64,000 nucleotides of DNA from Vibrio aerogenes (GCF_024346755.1 NZ_AP024861.1:2294001-2358000); one strand, 5' to 3'; shown: positions 16,602 to 25,843, counted from the first letter of the stretch. Numbers and translations are program-made. Notes: generated by a model from the sequence alone, not told the origin.

Positions 16602-17894
16602 TTAGCCAAAATAGTCCATCGCAGCGGCTACCGCGACGCCCGGTTCAATCCGGGCTTTATGCTTGATCAGCATCGCTTCCAGCGCGGCTAAGGTCGCTAA
16701 TACACATTCCTGACGGGCGTTGTAACCCATGGTGCCAATCCGCCAGATTTTACCGTGCAACGGCCCGAACGAAGTGCCGATCTCAATACCGAAACGTTTT
16801 AGCAGTTCAAGGCGAACCGTGTCGCCATCGACTGTCTCCGGAATATAGACCCCAACCACATTATTCATCCGGTATGCCTGATTACCAAACAGTTTCAGAC
16901 CCATTGCCTGTAATCCGGCTGCCATCGCACCACCAGCCTGTTTGTGGCGGGCGATCACCTGCGCTGCACCTTCTTCAAGGAAAATCCGGGCACATTCGCG
17001 CGCCGCGTATAACATGCTGGTCGCCTCGGTATGATGGTTCAGACGCTCCGGCCCCCAATAATCCATCACCATCGCCAGATCAAAGTAGTTCGACTGAATC
17101 ATCGTGTCTTCGCCCTGCGTATGGTGATCGGCACGAATCCCGGCTTCCACATGTTTACGACGGTTGATCACCTCTGCACACTGGTCGCTGAGCGTGATCG
17201 GTGCTGAACCGGAAGGCCCGCCCAGACACTTCTGTAATCCGACAGAAACCGCATCTAAATGCCATGCGTCTGTCTTCAATTCATTCCCTGCTACCGAGGC
17301 CGTTGCATCACAGTAAAACAACACACCATGCTGATGACAAATCTCACCCAGTTCAGCCAGTGGCTGGTTCATGGTGGTGGATGTATCGCCCTGCACCGTC
17401 GCCAGCAGTTTAGGCTGAAAGGCTTTCATCTCAGCGGCTACTTTTTCCGGCGGACAAACTTCCCCCCATGGGATATCAATAGTTCTGACTTCCGCGCCGA
17501 CCCGCCGGGCAATTTCACACAGCAAGTGCCCGAAGCGACCAATAACGGGGATCAGTACTTTGTCACCGGGCTTGAGCACCGAAACCAGTACCGCTTCAAT
17601 CCCTGATCGGGCCGTACCATCGATCAGCATTGTCTGCTGATTTCGCGTCTCAAACACGCCCCGATACAGCGACTGCACCTGATTCATATACCCGGTCATC
17701 ACCGGATCGTACTGACCAATCAGTGACTGGGAAATCGCCTGATGCACACGTGGATACGCATTAATCGGTCCCGGTCCCATCAACATCCGTTGTGGTGGGT
17801 TCAGTGTTTCAAATAGCTGGGTTTCAACTGACTGATTTTCAACTAACCCAGTTTTAATTAACCCGGTCTTAATAAGCTTAGCCTGACTGGTCAT
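16602..17894 (-). CDS. PLP aminotransferase, (S)-ureidoglycine-glyoxylate aminotransferase-like (PucG/HpxJ)
   Basis: A 430-residue class-V fold-type I aminotransferase of the alanine-glyoxylate type. It has MGPGPINAYPRVHQA, DGTARSGIEAVL and the PLP lysine K222 in SVGLQKCLGGPSG. PucG/HpxJ move the amino group of ureidoglycine to glyoxylate, giving oxalurate and glycine. The position between an allantoate-hydrolase-like and an oxamate-hydrolase-like gene supports this over serine- or alanine-glyoxylate transamination. The first ~30 residues are an unusual extension with the repeated motif LIKTGL. The start overlaps the stop of the preceding gene by 4 bases. Confidence 0.78.
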   Translation of the reverse strand: MTSQAKLIKTGLIKTGLVENQSVETQLFETLNPPQRMLMGPGPINAYPRVHQAISQSLIGQYDPVMTGYMNQVQSLYRGVFETRNQQTMLIDGTARSGIEAVLVSVLKPGDKVLIPVIGRFGHLLCEIARRVGAEVRTIDIPWGEVCPPEKVAAEMKAFQPKLLATVQGDTSTTMNQPLAELGEICHQHGVLFYCDATASVAGNELKTDAWHLDAVSVGLQKCLGGPSGSAPITLSDQCAEVINRRKHVEAGIRADHHTQGEDTMIQSNYFDLAMVMDYWGPERLNHHTEATSMLYAARECARIFLEEGAAQVIARHKQAGGAMAAGLQAMGLKLFGNQAYRMNNVVGVYIPETVDGDTVRLELLKRFGIEIGTSFGPLHGKIWRIGTMGYNARQECVLATLAALEAMLIKHKARIEPGVAVAAAMDYFG

Positions 17895-19492
17895 TGGTTC
17901 TCTCCGTTTAAACTGACTCCGGTATCCTCAGAACCGGAAAAGCTGGTCCCGTCACTGCGCGGGTCACTGGTTGCTGTCACCGCGCCCTGCGCATCCAGTA
18001 CAATGGCACCGGCGTGTCCCATGAGTTCATTGCGATCGGCCACAGCAATCACATCGTGGCCCCGTTGTTTGAGTGCGTCAGCACACTGGTCATACAACGC
18101 CTGCTCGAGACGCAGATGATGTGTGTCATCGCCCCAGGTTCTGCCCAGCAGCCAGCGGGGGGCTGCCACGGCATCCCGGAGCGGATAATTCTGATATAAA
18201 TAGCGGCTGAACAGGCAGGACTGCGTCTGCGGCTGTCCTTCTCCGCCCATAGTGCCATAAACCATCCGCCGTCCGTCAGCCAGCTCAGCATAGGCCGGAT
18301 TCAGGGTATGAAATGGCTTTTTACCCGGAGCCAGAACATTGTGATGTGCAGCGGAAAGTGAAAAGCTTTTGGCGCGGTTGTTCCACACGATCCCGGTTTC
18401 CGGCAGCAGCACACCGGACCCGAATTCCCAGTACACACTTTGAATAAAGCTCACCATAGTGCCATCTTTATCTGTCGCCCCCATCCAGACGGTATCGCCG
18501 GGCTGTGCCTGATGCGGCCATGGCAGCGCGCGGGTCAGGGAAACCTGATCAGTACATTGTTCAACCACGCTATCATCCAGCCAGTGTTGCAGCGGTCGGG
18601 TCAGGCAGCTTTCATCACCCGCTTCACGATCACGAATGATAAATGCCTGCTTGGTGGCTTCCACCAGCAGATGAACGTGGTCGGTTTCCGTTTTGGCCTG
18701 CGCTGCCAGACGATCATAAATTGCCAGAATCAGCAGCGATGCGATCCCCTGCGTCGGAGCGCCCAGATTATATAATTGACCTTTGGACGTCTGTACCGTC
18801 AGTGGCTGCATCACACGGGCCTGATGATGATGAAAATCCGCCAGTGTGATCGGGCTGCCAGCCGCTGCCAGATCCTGCGCCATACGTTGTGCCAGTCCAC
18901 CGCGGTAAAAATCATCCAGCCCTTGCTCTGCCAGCGTGTTGAGCGTTTTGGCCAGCGCCGGGTTCACCACAGTATCACCGGGCTGAAGCAGATGACCCGA
19001 AGGTAAAAAAGTGTGTGCGAATGCATCCAGTCCGCGAAAACGGGGCCGGGTTTTCTCACTGGCCGCCGCCAGACTTTGTGTCACTTCAATGCCCTGCGCT
19101 GCCGCAACAGCCGCCGGAGACAATAACTCCCCCAGTGTCTTCCGGCCGGGATTGATCGCCAGTGCTTTTTGCCACGCAGAGACTGTCCCCGCCATAGTAA
19201 TTGCAGCACTGCCGCCAGACTCAGGCAGCGCATCACCACCGGCGCGATACGCATCGACATCGATTGCCAGTGCCGCCGCGCCACAGCCATCAATCGCCAC
19301 CGGAGGCTGGCCAGGTTTGGCAATCAGCCAGAAGCTGTCGCCGCCAAGACCGTTCATATGCGGATATTGCACCGCAATCATCGCCGCCGCAGCCACCATC
19401 GCTTCACAGGCCGTTCCGCCCGAATCAAGGATCTGTTGTCCGGTTTGGGCCGCCAAATGATGGGGTGCGGTGAATGCTGTCTGATAACTCAT
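17891..19492 (-). CDS. Gamma-glutamyltransferase-family Ntn hydrolase, oxamate amidohydrolase-like (HpxW)
   Basis: A 533-residue Ntn hydrolase of the GGT family. The autoprocessing threonine is probably T334 in PGDTVWMGATDKDG, with the family GTMGGEGQPQ motif near residue 420. There is no signal peptide, unlike periplasmic GGT, so it should work in the cytoplasm. Among GGT relatives, HpxW hydrolyses oxamate in purine catabolism and sits beside ureide genes, as here. The gene overlaps the amidase upstream and the aminotransferase downstream by 4 bases each, so expression is coupled. Substrate assignment is by context. Confidence 0.72.
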   Translation of the reverse strand: MSYQTAFTAPHHLAAQTGQQILDSGGTACEAMVAAAAMIAVQYPHMNGLGGDSFWLIAKPGQPPVAIDGCGAAALAIDVDAYRAGGDALPESGGSAAITMAGTVSAWQKALAINPGRKTLGELLSPAAVAAAQGIEVTQSLAAASEKTRPRFRGLDAFAHTFLPSGHLLQPGDTVVNPALAKTLNTLAEQGLDDFYRGGLAQRMAQDLAAAGSPITLADFHHHQARVMQPLTVQTSKGQLYNLGAPTQGIASLLILAIYDRLAAQAKTETDHVHLLVEATKQAFIIRDREAGDESCLTRPLQHWLDDSVVEQCTDQVSLTRALPWPHQAQPGDTVWMGATDKDGTMVSFIQSVYWEFGSGVLLPETGIVWNNRAKSFSLSAAHHNVLAPGKKPFHTLNPAYAELADGRRMVYGTMGGEGQPQTQSCLFSRYLYQNYPLRDAVAAPRWLLGRTWGDDTHHLRLEQALYDQCADALKQRGHDVIAVADRNELMGHAGAIVLDAQGAVTATSDPRSDGTSFSGSEDTGVSLNGENQ

Positions 19493-20721
19493 GAGACCTC
19501 TCCCTGGCGCTGTGCTTCTTCAGCAGTCAGTTTGACTCCGGTTGCGATTAAATCTTCTTCCTGACCCGCCTGTCCCAGTAAAGACATTCCACACGGTCCT
19601 TCAGGTAAATCATGCATCGGTAAATGCAGCTGAGGCATACCACTGAGTCCGGCAAGGCTGGTCAGCCCCATCAGCTGACTGCGATACACCGCTAATTCAT
19701 CCACAGGCATGGTTAATGCCGGTGGCCCGGAAGGTGTGGTCGGTAATACCCACAATGCATTGACCTGTTTCAGATGATCGGTCAGCTGAAGTTTGAAAAT
19801 CGCCTGCTTTTGCAATGCAAAACCGAGTTGTTCCTGTGTCACGGAACGGGCCCATATCACCCGCTCCCAGATAGCCGGATCCAGGCTTGCGCCATGCCGG
19901 GTCAGCCAGGGGTCGTGTTTCTGAATAATTTCGTGTCCCTGTATGGTGCGAAACAGCAGACTGAGTTCACTCAGCGTCCAGCCCTGTGCGGTCAGAAAAT
20001 CCCCATGCACCAGTGAAACTCCGGCCGCACGACACCACTGTTGCAAGCGCTGAAACCGTGGTTCGCTCAGATATTCAGCACATTGATTGTCCAGATAAAG
20101 CGCCGAACAAGTGACAGTGTCACCACTCTTTTGCTTCTCAGCTAATGGCAATGTTGTGGCAGATAACACTTGCCATACCTGACGTAATAGCGACAGATCA
20201 CGGCTGAGAATGCCCGCTGTATCAAAACTTTTTGCCAGTTCAAAGCAAGCGTTCAGATTCAGGCTGCCCAGCGCAGGCCGCAACCCGAACAACCCACAAT
20301 AACTCGCCGGTACCCGTACCGAGCCGCCGGTGTCTGTCCCGATGGCAAAGTCGCAGTCTCCGGCCGCCACAGCGACAGCGCAGCCGCTGGATGAACCACC
20401 GGGCAGACAATCGGGTGCTGCCGGGTTGACCGGCGTTCCGTAGTGAACATTCTGCCCGTTCAGGCTGTAAGCCAGTTCATCGGTCTGCACCCGCCCGACG
20501 CACTCAGCGCCATGGCGAAGCAGAGCAGAAATCAGCGGAGATGTTGCGTCTGCCTGCGGGTGTGTCGCCAGCCACTGCGGATTCCCGGCACCGGTGGTAT
20601 AACCGGCAACATCAAACAGATCTTTGAAGACAAACCCGGTACCGGACAACTCACCGCCCTGCATTGAGGGCAGATAATCGGGTCCCTGATGGCAATATAT
20701 CCGGCTATCTCTTTTCATCAC
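19489..20721 (-). CDS. Amidase-signature family hydrolase
   Basis: A 410-residue amidase-signature enzyme. The Ser-Ser-Lys triad is visible as K33 (VFKDLFDVAG), a cis serine in LPGGSSSGCAVA (about 109-112) and the nucleophile S134 in TDTGGSVRVPA. It is shorter than GatA (about 480). The family hydrolyses amides such as allophanate, oxalurate-like or aryl amides. In this ureide operon it may act on a carbamoyl or oxamic intermediate; the substrate is not predictable. It overlaps the GGT-like gene by 4 bases and the symporter stop by one. Confidence 0.75.
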   Translation of the reverse strand: MMKRDSRIYCHQGPDYLPSMQGGELSGTGFVFKDLFDVAGYTTGAGNPQWLATHPQADATSPLISALLRHGAECVGRVQTDELAYSLNGQNVHYGTPVNPAAPDCLPGGSSSGCAVAVAAGDCDFAIGTDTGGSVRVPASYCGLFGLRPALGSLNLNACFELAKSFDTAGILSRDLSLLRQVWQVLSATTLPLAEKQKSGDTVTCSALYLDNQCAEYLSEPRFQRLQQWCRAAGVSLVHGDFLTAQGWTLSELSLLFRTIQGHEIIQKHDPWLTRHGASLDPAIWERVIWARSVTQEQLGFALQKQAIFKLQLTDHLKQVNALWVLPTTPSGPPALTMPVDELAVYRSQLMGLTSLAGLSGMPQLHLPMHDLPEGPCGMSLLGQAGQEEDLIATGVKLTAEEAQRQGEVS

Positions 20722-21737
20722 TATCCCCTTACGGACGTATCCGCTGATGCACCCTCAGATATTTCACTCTGCCGCGCATAGCGGTTCGCTAAAATCGCAC
20801 AATAAAAAATCTGCAGCGGGTGATACAGCATAATCGGCAGCAATATCATTCCCAGCGAAGGGTCAGCCCCAAAGATAACTTTAGCCATCGGAATTCCGGC
20901 TGCCAGCGTTTTTTTCGTACCACAGAACACGGCGGCAACTTCGTCGGGTAAATCAAAAGGTAATCGACGGGCCCCCCACTGAATCAGGTGCACCATCAGA
21001 AGCAGCGTGACAATACAAACCCCGACCGACAGCGCCAGCAGGCTCACCGAAAATTCATGCCAGATGCCTTTTTCCACTGAGTCGCAGAATGCGTTGTACA
21101 CAATCAGCAGAATGACAATTTTATCCACTTTATTGACGACTTTTTTGTGTCGTTCGGTGAATTTCACCAGATATGGCCGCAGTAACTGACCGGCAATCAT
21201 CGGCAACAGCAGCAGTTTGGAAATCGAAATCACGGATGCAAGTAAGTCCAGATGAACCCCGGCAAAGCCCATAAAAAACTGAATCAGGAACGGCGTGATG
21301 AACACCCCGAGAATACTCGACAACGACGCATTAAAGATCGCTCCGGGCACGTTGCCTTTGCCGACACTCGTCATCGCAACAGAAGAAGAAATCGTGCTTG
21401 GCAGCACCAGCAGATAACAGAAGCCAAACGCCAGTGCAGAGGGCATTGCACTCAAAAACGCTTTGCCGAAAATGACCCAGATCAGCGGATAAACCACAAA
21501 GGTCGCCATCTGGATGTAAATATGTAAACGCCAGTTGGTTACACCGGCTTTAATCGCTTTGGGAGAGAGACCTAATCCATGAAGGAAAAAGACAATCGCA
21601 ACCCCGATACCGGTGAGTTTATCGAGATAAATGACGCCTCCGGTCCGGCCAATATCAGAAGTGACTGTGGCCAGCAAAATTGCAGCGACCATCCCCGCCA
21701 GAAACCATTCTTTTTTTATTTTTGCCAATATATTCAT
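20721..21737 (-). CDS. BASS-type (bile acid:Na+ symporter-like) transporter
   Basis: About 338 residues, highly hydrophobic with around ten membrane spans, of the SBF-like/BASS group (VAIVFFLHGLGLSPKAIKAG, LPSTISSSVAMTSVGKGN, the FCGTKKTLAAGIPMAKVIFG motif). Such carriers move organic anions with sodium. Here it probably imports or exports a carboxylate of the ureide route. The frame stays open to 21827 inside the regulator gene, but ATG 21737 begins the usual N-terminus (MNILAKIKKEWF). Its stop overlaps the amidase start. Confidence 0.8.
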   Translation of the reverse strand: MNILAKIKKEWFLAGMVAAILLATVTSDIGRTGGVIYLDKLTGIGVAIVFFLHGLGLSPKAIKAGVTNWRLHIYIQMATFVVYPLIWVIFGKAFLSAMPSALAFGFCYLLVLPSTISSSVAMTSVGKGNVPGAIFNASLSSILGVFITPFLIQFFMGFAGVHLDLLASVISISKLLLLPMIAGQLLRPYLVKFTERHKKVVNKVDKIVILLIVYNAFCDSVEKGIWHEFSVSLLALSVGVCIVTLLLMVHLIQWGARRLPFDLPDEVAAVFCGTKKTLAAGIPMAKVIFGADPSLGMILLPIMLYHPLQIFYCAILANRYARQSEISEGASADTSVRG

Positions 21738-21783
21738 TGTATTATTTATTTCCTGCTGTGATACACCCGTCTCGTCCGGGAAT

Positions 21784-22605
21784 TTATGAAGACTCCAGTT
21801 CGTCCAGTTCCGAATAACTCCGGGCAATATTCCGGCTTAGTTTCGCCGCCTCCGGCCCAACATGGCGGTAGACCTGATTGACCAGATAAGAGATCAGGCT
21901 CATTGGTACGGCATAGCTGTCCAGAGGCGCCTGATTATTCATATGGCAGAAGATAACATGTGTCACCCGGTCTGCGTACTTTTGCCCGGACTGATCGGTA
22001 ATGAGCAGACACGGTTTGCCCTGCAGCTGCGCAATCAGCTGCTCAAAATGGCTGATCCGGCGGCGAATACCAAACAGCACCACGAAGTCATCTTCCGTGA
22101 CAGAAACCAGATCTTCTCCGATGGTCTGCCCCGGCAGTGGCAGTAAATCAACATCTGTTCTGCACTGCATCAGTTGCTGGCGAAAGTGCATCGCCAGCGG
22201 ATAGCTGTTGCGGTAACCAATCACTTTGACCCGTCTGGCACGAACCATTTGCTCAATCAGCTCAGATATCTCCATCGCCGCCAGTTGTGCTGACAGTTGT
22301 TCCAGTGCCTGTATCTCATGCTGGATACCCGGATCATCCACACCAGAAGTCAAAACCGGCACGCCTTGCTCTCTTTCCTGCATCAGCTCTCTGCGCAGGG
22401 CTGGATGATCATCATACCCCATTTGCCGGATGAAACGGCTGACGCTGGTCTTGGAAACGGCACAGGCTTCTGCAATTTCAGCCGTTGAAAGCATCAGTAT
22501 TTTTTCCGGGTTAAACTGGAGAAAATCGGCCACCCGGCGGCTGCTTTCCGTCAAACGGGAATAATGTTGAGTGATTCGTTCACTTAATGAATGATGATTT
22601 GTCAT
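21784..22605 (-). CDS. RpiR/MurR-family transcription regulator
   Basis: 273 residues. An N-terminal helix-turn-helix of RpiR type (about 1-77, with LSTAEIAEACAVSKTSVSRFIRQMG) precedes a SIS domain (about 120-255) that usually senses a phosphorylated or small organic effector (VKVIGYRNSYPLAMHF, DDFVVLFGIRRR). It lies inside the operon between the ABC transporter and the symporter, so it may regulate its own operon locally. Similar RpiR genes accompany purine and ureide clusters. Confidence 0.82.
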   Translation of the reverse strand: MTNHHSLSERITQHYSRLTESSRRVADFLQFNPEKILMLSTAEIAEACAVSKTSVSRFIRQMGYDDHPALRRELMQEREQGVPVLTSGVDDPGIQHEIQALEQLSAQLAAMEISELIEQMVRARRVKVIGYRNSYPLAMHFRQQLMQCRTDVDLLPLPGQTIGEDLVSVTEDDFVVLFGIRRRISHFEQLIAQLQGKPCLLITDQSGQKYADRVTHVIFCHMNNQAPLDSYAVPMSLISYLVNQVYRHVGPEAAKLSRNIARSYSELDELESS

Positions 22606-22684
22606 CAGAACTCCGTTACCAATTCCATTTGTTTTCTAATCAGGTATTCAATACGGTTGGTATCAATCCAGACGAAAGCCAGGC

Positions 22685-23413
22685 TTAACGTACCGCCGAA
22701 AGAAAACTTTGCAGCTCAGGTGTTTGCGGCGCAGCAAACACGTCTTCGCTGACGCCGGTTTCCCAGACTTTGCCCTGATTCATAAACACCACGCGATCAC
22801 CGACATCACGGGCAAAGTTCATTTCATGGGTAACCAGAATCAGAGTCATCCCTTCTGCTTTGAGCTGCTCCAGCACTTTCAACACCTCCCCGACCAGCTC
22901 CGGGTCAAGTGCGGAAGTGATTTCATCACACAGCAGAACCTTCGGGTTCATCGCCAGTGACCGGGCAATCGCAACCCGCTGTTGCTGTCCGCCCGATAAA
23001 TTGGCCGGATATGCATCAAACTTATCTCCCAGCCCGACTTTTTCCAGCAGCGCTTTGGCCTGCGTTTCACAAGCTTCCCGGCTCTGTTTCAGCACCAGCT
23101 CCGGTGCCAGCATAATATTTTCACCGACCGTCATATGCGGAAATAAGTTAAAACTCTGAAACACCATCCCCACGCTGCGGCTGAGCAGGCGTAATTTATA
23201 GTCGTCATTTTCAACCGCCTGATTATCAACAATAATCACGCCGTCCTGATAATCTTCCAGCCCGTTCATACAACGCAACAAGGTACTTTTACCGGACCCG
23301 CTGCGGCCAATAATCGAGACCACTTCACCCTGATTGATTTTCAGATCAACCCCTTTTAATACATGATTTTCGCCATAAAATTTATGGACTTTTTCAACAC
23401 TAACGACTGACAT
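22685..23413 (-). CDS. Polar amino-acid-type ABC transporter ATP-binding protein (GlnQ-like)
   Basis: A 242-residue ABC ATPase with Walker A GRSGSGKST, signature LSGGQQQR, Walker B LLCDEITSALDPE and H-loop VTHEMNF, all of the GlnQ/HisP class. The residue after Walker B Asp-Glu is I rather than P. The ATG at 23413 has GGAGG 8 bases upstream; the open frame further back is an overlap with the permease. It overlaps the permease 3' end by 14 bases and should couple to both permeases. Confidence 0.85.
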   Translation of the reverse strand: MSVVSVEKVHKFYGENHVLKGVDLKINQGEVVSIIGRSGSGKSTLLRCMNGLEDYQDGVIIVDNQAVENDDYKLRLLSRSVGMVFQSFNLFPHMTVGENIMLAPELVLKQSREACETQAKALLEKVGLGDKFDAYPANLSGGQQQRVAIARSLAMNPKVLLCDEITSALDPELVGEVLKVLEQLKAEGMTLILVTHEMNFARDVGDRVVFMNQGKVWETGVSEDVFAAPQTPELQSFLSAVR

Positions 23414-24050
23414 GATTGCGGGCCTCCAGATAACGGGCGAATGCAGAAAGCGGAAAACAGATAGCAAAATAGATCACCGCCACCAGAGCGAAGACTTTAA
23501 AGGGCTGAAATGTGGCGTTATTGAGCATGGTTCCGGCCTTGGTTAACTCCACAAAACCAATAATTGAGGCTAAAGCCGTCCCTTTGACGATCTGAACGGA
23601 GAAGCCAACAGTTGGCGCAATCGCCGTTCTCGCAGCTTGCGGGGCAATGACATAACGCATGGTTTGCAGGTAAGTCAGCCCGAGTGTCCGGCAGGCTTCC
23701 CACTGTCCTTTGGGCAGTGATTCAATACAACCCCGCCAGATATCGTGAAAAAATGCACTGCTGAATAACGTCAGAGATAATCCGGCAGCCGTCCAGGCAC
23801 TGACTTCAATGCCCATCAGCGACAACCCGAAAAAGGCCAGAAACAGTTGCATCAGCAGCGGCGTGCCCTGAAACAGTTCAACATAGCATTGAATGATGAA
23901 AGTGAACGCCGGATTGCGGGTACTGCGCAGCAGGGTCAGCACCAACCCCAGCAAACCGCCACCGATAAATGCGATCAGTGACAACGCCAGTGTCCAGCGT
24001 GCGGCCATCAGTAAACTGGTCACAATATCCCAGTCCGTAAATTGCATCAT
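23400..24050 (-). CDS. Amino-acid-type ABC transporter permease 2
   Basis: A 216-residue HisMQ/GlnP-family permease with about five spans and the conserved sequence ESLPKGQWEACRTLGLTYLQTMRYVIAPQA (coupling loop), split here for length. It is 11 bases after permease 1. The pair would form the heterodimeric channel of a polar-solute importer. Confidence 0.85.
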   Translation of the reverse strand: MMQFTDWDIVTSLLMAARWTLALSLIAFIGGGLLGLVLTLLRSTRNPAFTFIIQCYVELFQGTPLLMQLFLAFFGLSLMGIEVSAWTAAGLSLTLFSSAFFHDIWRGCIESLPKGQWEACRTLGLTYLQTMRYVIAPQAARTAIAPTVGFSVQIVKGTALASIIGFVELTKAGTMLNNATFQPFKVFALVAVIYFAICFPLSAFARYLEARNHVSR

Positions 24051-24061
24051 AATCGGCGCTC

Positions 24062-24730
24062 CTAAAGCGAGGGATTTTTAAATATCATACGTTTGACCAG
24101 TGCAAAGACCTGACGCATGACAATCGCTAACAGCAGATAAATCACAGCGGTCAGCATGTAAGATTCAAAGCTCAGAAAGCTTCTTGACTGCACAAAGTTC
24201 GCGGCAAAGGTCAGATCTTCCACAGAAATCTGTGAGACAACGGCCGAACCAAGCATCACAATGATGCACTGACTGACAATCGCCGGATACACCCGCTGAT
24301 AAGCCGGTGGCAACACAATCCGGGTAAAAATCTGCAACCGGGTCAGGCCGAGCGTTTTACCGGCTTCCCACTGGCCTTTGGGCGTGGCATCAATCCCGGC
24401 GCGGATAATCTCGGCAGAATAAGCCCCCAGATTGATGACCATTGCCAGCAGCCCGGCCTGCCATGCCGTCAGCTTGAGCCCGATGGCCGGCAGACCGAAA
24501 AAGATAAAAAACAGCTGTACGATAAACGGAGTATTCCGAATCACCTCCACGTAACAGGTACAGAGAAAACGCAGCCATTGCACCCGGCTGGTTTTTGCTG
24601 CGGCACAAAGCGTGCCGAGTAGCAGGCCGCTGACCGTTGAAATCACAGTCAATCCAATGGTGGTTTCCAGCCCTGCCACAAACTGTGGCAGGTAAGGGGT
24701 TAATCCGCTAAAGTCCAGCTGATAACTCAT
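24062..24730 (-). CDS. Amino-acid-type ABC transporter permease 1
   Basis: A 222-residue HisMQ/GlnP permease. It has an N-terminal periplasmic segment, YVEVIRNTPFIVQLFFIFFG in the first core spans, and the EAA coupling loop ATPKGQWEAGKTLGLTRLQ. It lies between the binding protein (15-base gap) and permease 2. Amino acids or, given the enzymes downstream, ureides such as allantoate are plausible cargo. Confidence 0.85.
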   Translation of the reverse strand: MSYQLDFSGLTPYLPQFVAGLETTIGLTVISTVSGLLLGTLCAAAKTSRVQWLRFLCTCYVEVIRNTPFIVQLFFIFFGLPAIGLKLTAWQAGLLAMVINLGAYSAEIIRAGIDATPKGQWEAGKTLGLTRLQIFTRIVLPPAYQRVYPAIVSQCIIVMLGSAVVSQISVEDLTFAANFVQSRSFLSFESYMLTAVIYLLLAIVMRQVFALVKRMIFKNPSL

Positions 24731-24745
24731 CGTTCATCCTTCCGC

Positions 24746-25537
24746 TTATGCGCCTAAATCAGCCGGGAAAGGTGCTTTCAGCCATTTCTGGGAAAAACCT
24801 TCCAGCACACCGTCTTTTTTCGCTTCGGTGATCAAAGCGTTCACTTTCTCCAGCAGCGCTTTTTCTCCTTTCATCACCCCAACGTAGCAAGGTGAGTTTT
24901 TCAGCATAAACTTGGTTTGTGGTGCTTTGCCCGGATAACGGGTCGCGATTTCAGTCACCACCAGATTACCGGTTGCAATCAGGCTCACCTGTCCGGACAA
25001 AAATGATGACAAGGTTGCGTTATTATCTTCAAAACGTTTGATTGTGGTATCTGAAGGAGCCAGTTTGCTCAGCTCCAGATCTTCAACCGAACCACGGGTC
25101 ACACCGACCGTTTTACCGCTCAGGTCCGCAGCTTTGGTCACTTGCTCACCCGCCGAGCCAAATACGCCTAAATAGAAAGGTGCGTATGCCTGCGTGAAGT
25201 CGACGACTTTTTCACGCTGTGGGTTTTTCCCCATACTGGAGATCACCAAATCCACTTTACCGGTTTGCAGATATGGAATCCGGTTAGCACTGGTTACCGG
25301 CACCAGCTTCAGTTTCACATTCAGTTTTTTCGCCAGATAAGCGGCCATGTCGATATCATATCCGTGAGGTTTGAGATCAGTACCAACTGAACCAAATGGC
25401 GGGAAGTCCTGTGGCACCGCCACTTTAAGCACACCGCTTTTTTGTACCGAGTCGAGTTGGTCGGCCTGCGCAGCAGAAATACCTGTCAGCAGACTGACAG
25501 ACATCAGCATCCCTGTAATTGCAGCAAATAATTTCAT
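24746..25537 (-). CDS. Periplasmic solute-binding protein, family 3 (amino-acid type)
   Basis: 263 residues with a clear Sec signal peptide (MKLFAAITGMLMSVSLLTG, cleavage near SAAQA). The mature part has the family-3 start VQKSGVLKVAVPQDFPPFG, YDIDMAAYLAKKL and the middle block VDLVISSMGKNPQREKVVDF. The ATG at 25537 has AAGGAGA 6 bases upstream; the frame extends to 25582 without a better site. It is the first gene of the nitrogen/ureide operon and follows a sigma-54 promoter. The ligand is unknown. Confidence 0.87.
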   Translation of the reverse strand: MKLFAAITGMLMSVSLLTGISAAQADQLDSVQKSGVLKVAVPQDFPPFGSVGTDLKPHGYDIDMAAYLAKKLNVKLKLVPVTSANRIPYLQTGKVDLVISSMGKNPQREKVVDFTQAYAPFYLGVFGSAGEQVTKAADLSGKTVGVTRGSVEDLELSKLAPSDTTIKRFEDNNATLSSFLSGQVSLIATGNLVVTEIATRYPGKAPQTKFMLKNSPCYVGVMKGEKALLEKVNALITEAKKDGVLEGFSQKWLKAPFPADLGA

Positions 25538-25602
25538 CTGTATCTCCTTATCAGCAATGAAATATAAAACAATGAAACGCATGAAACACTGATATAACTA
25601 TC

Positions 25603-25618
25603 TGCAACGAATGTGCCA
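25603..25618 (-). promoter_or_regulatory. Sigma-54 (RpoN) promoter of the ureide/ABC operon
   Basis: The minus strand reads TTGGCAC-ATTCG-TTGCA, a full match to the -24/-12 consensus TGGCAC-N5-TTGCW. It ends 66 bases upstream of the binding-protein ATG, giving a 5' leader of roughly 55 bases. Confidence 0.75.
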
Positions 25619-25712
25619 AAGATAAAAATAAAAATAACTCATTGAAAAATATGAGTTATCTATCTTTCTTACTATCACCTTACTCAGGGAAAAGCGCTGA
25701 TCGTGAAACTTT

Positions 25713-25740
25713 TGGTGCACAGATCGATCATTATGGTGCA
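25713..25740. promoter_or_regulatory. Two NtrC-like half-sites 21 bp apart
   Basis: TGGTGCA occurs at 25713-25719 and 25734-25740 (TGCACCA on the transcribed orientation). This is the conserved arm of NtrC sites (TGCACC-N5-GGTGCA); the opposite arms are degenerate. The two lie on the same helix face, about 100-130 bp upstream of the sigma-54 element, the usual enhancer distance. Confidence 0.5.
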
Positions 25741-25843
25741 ATCGTTACAAAGCGCTCTGATTGAATGCGCTCCGTGATTAAGCTGTATTTTAGAAACATC
25801 GTCTGTCCGGGAACCCGGTTGAAAGGCATCGTAAAAAACCAGC

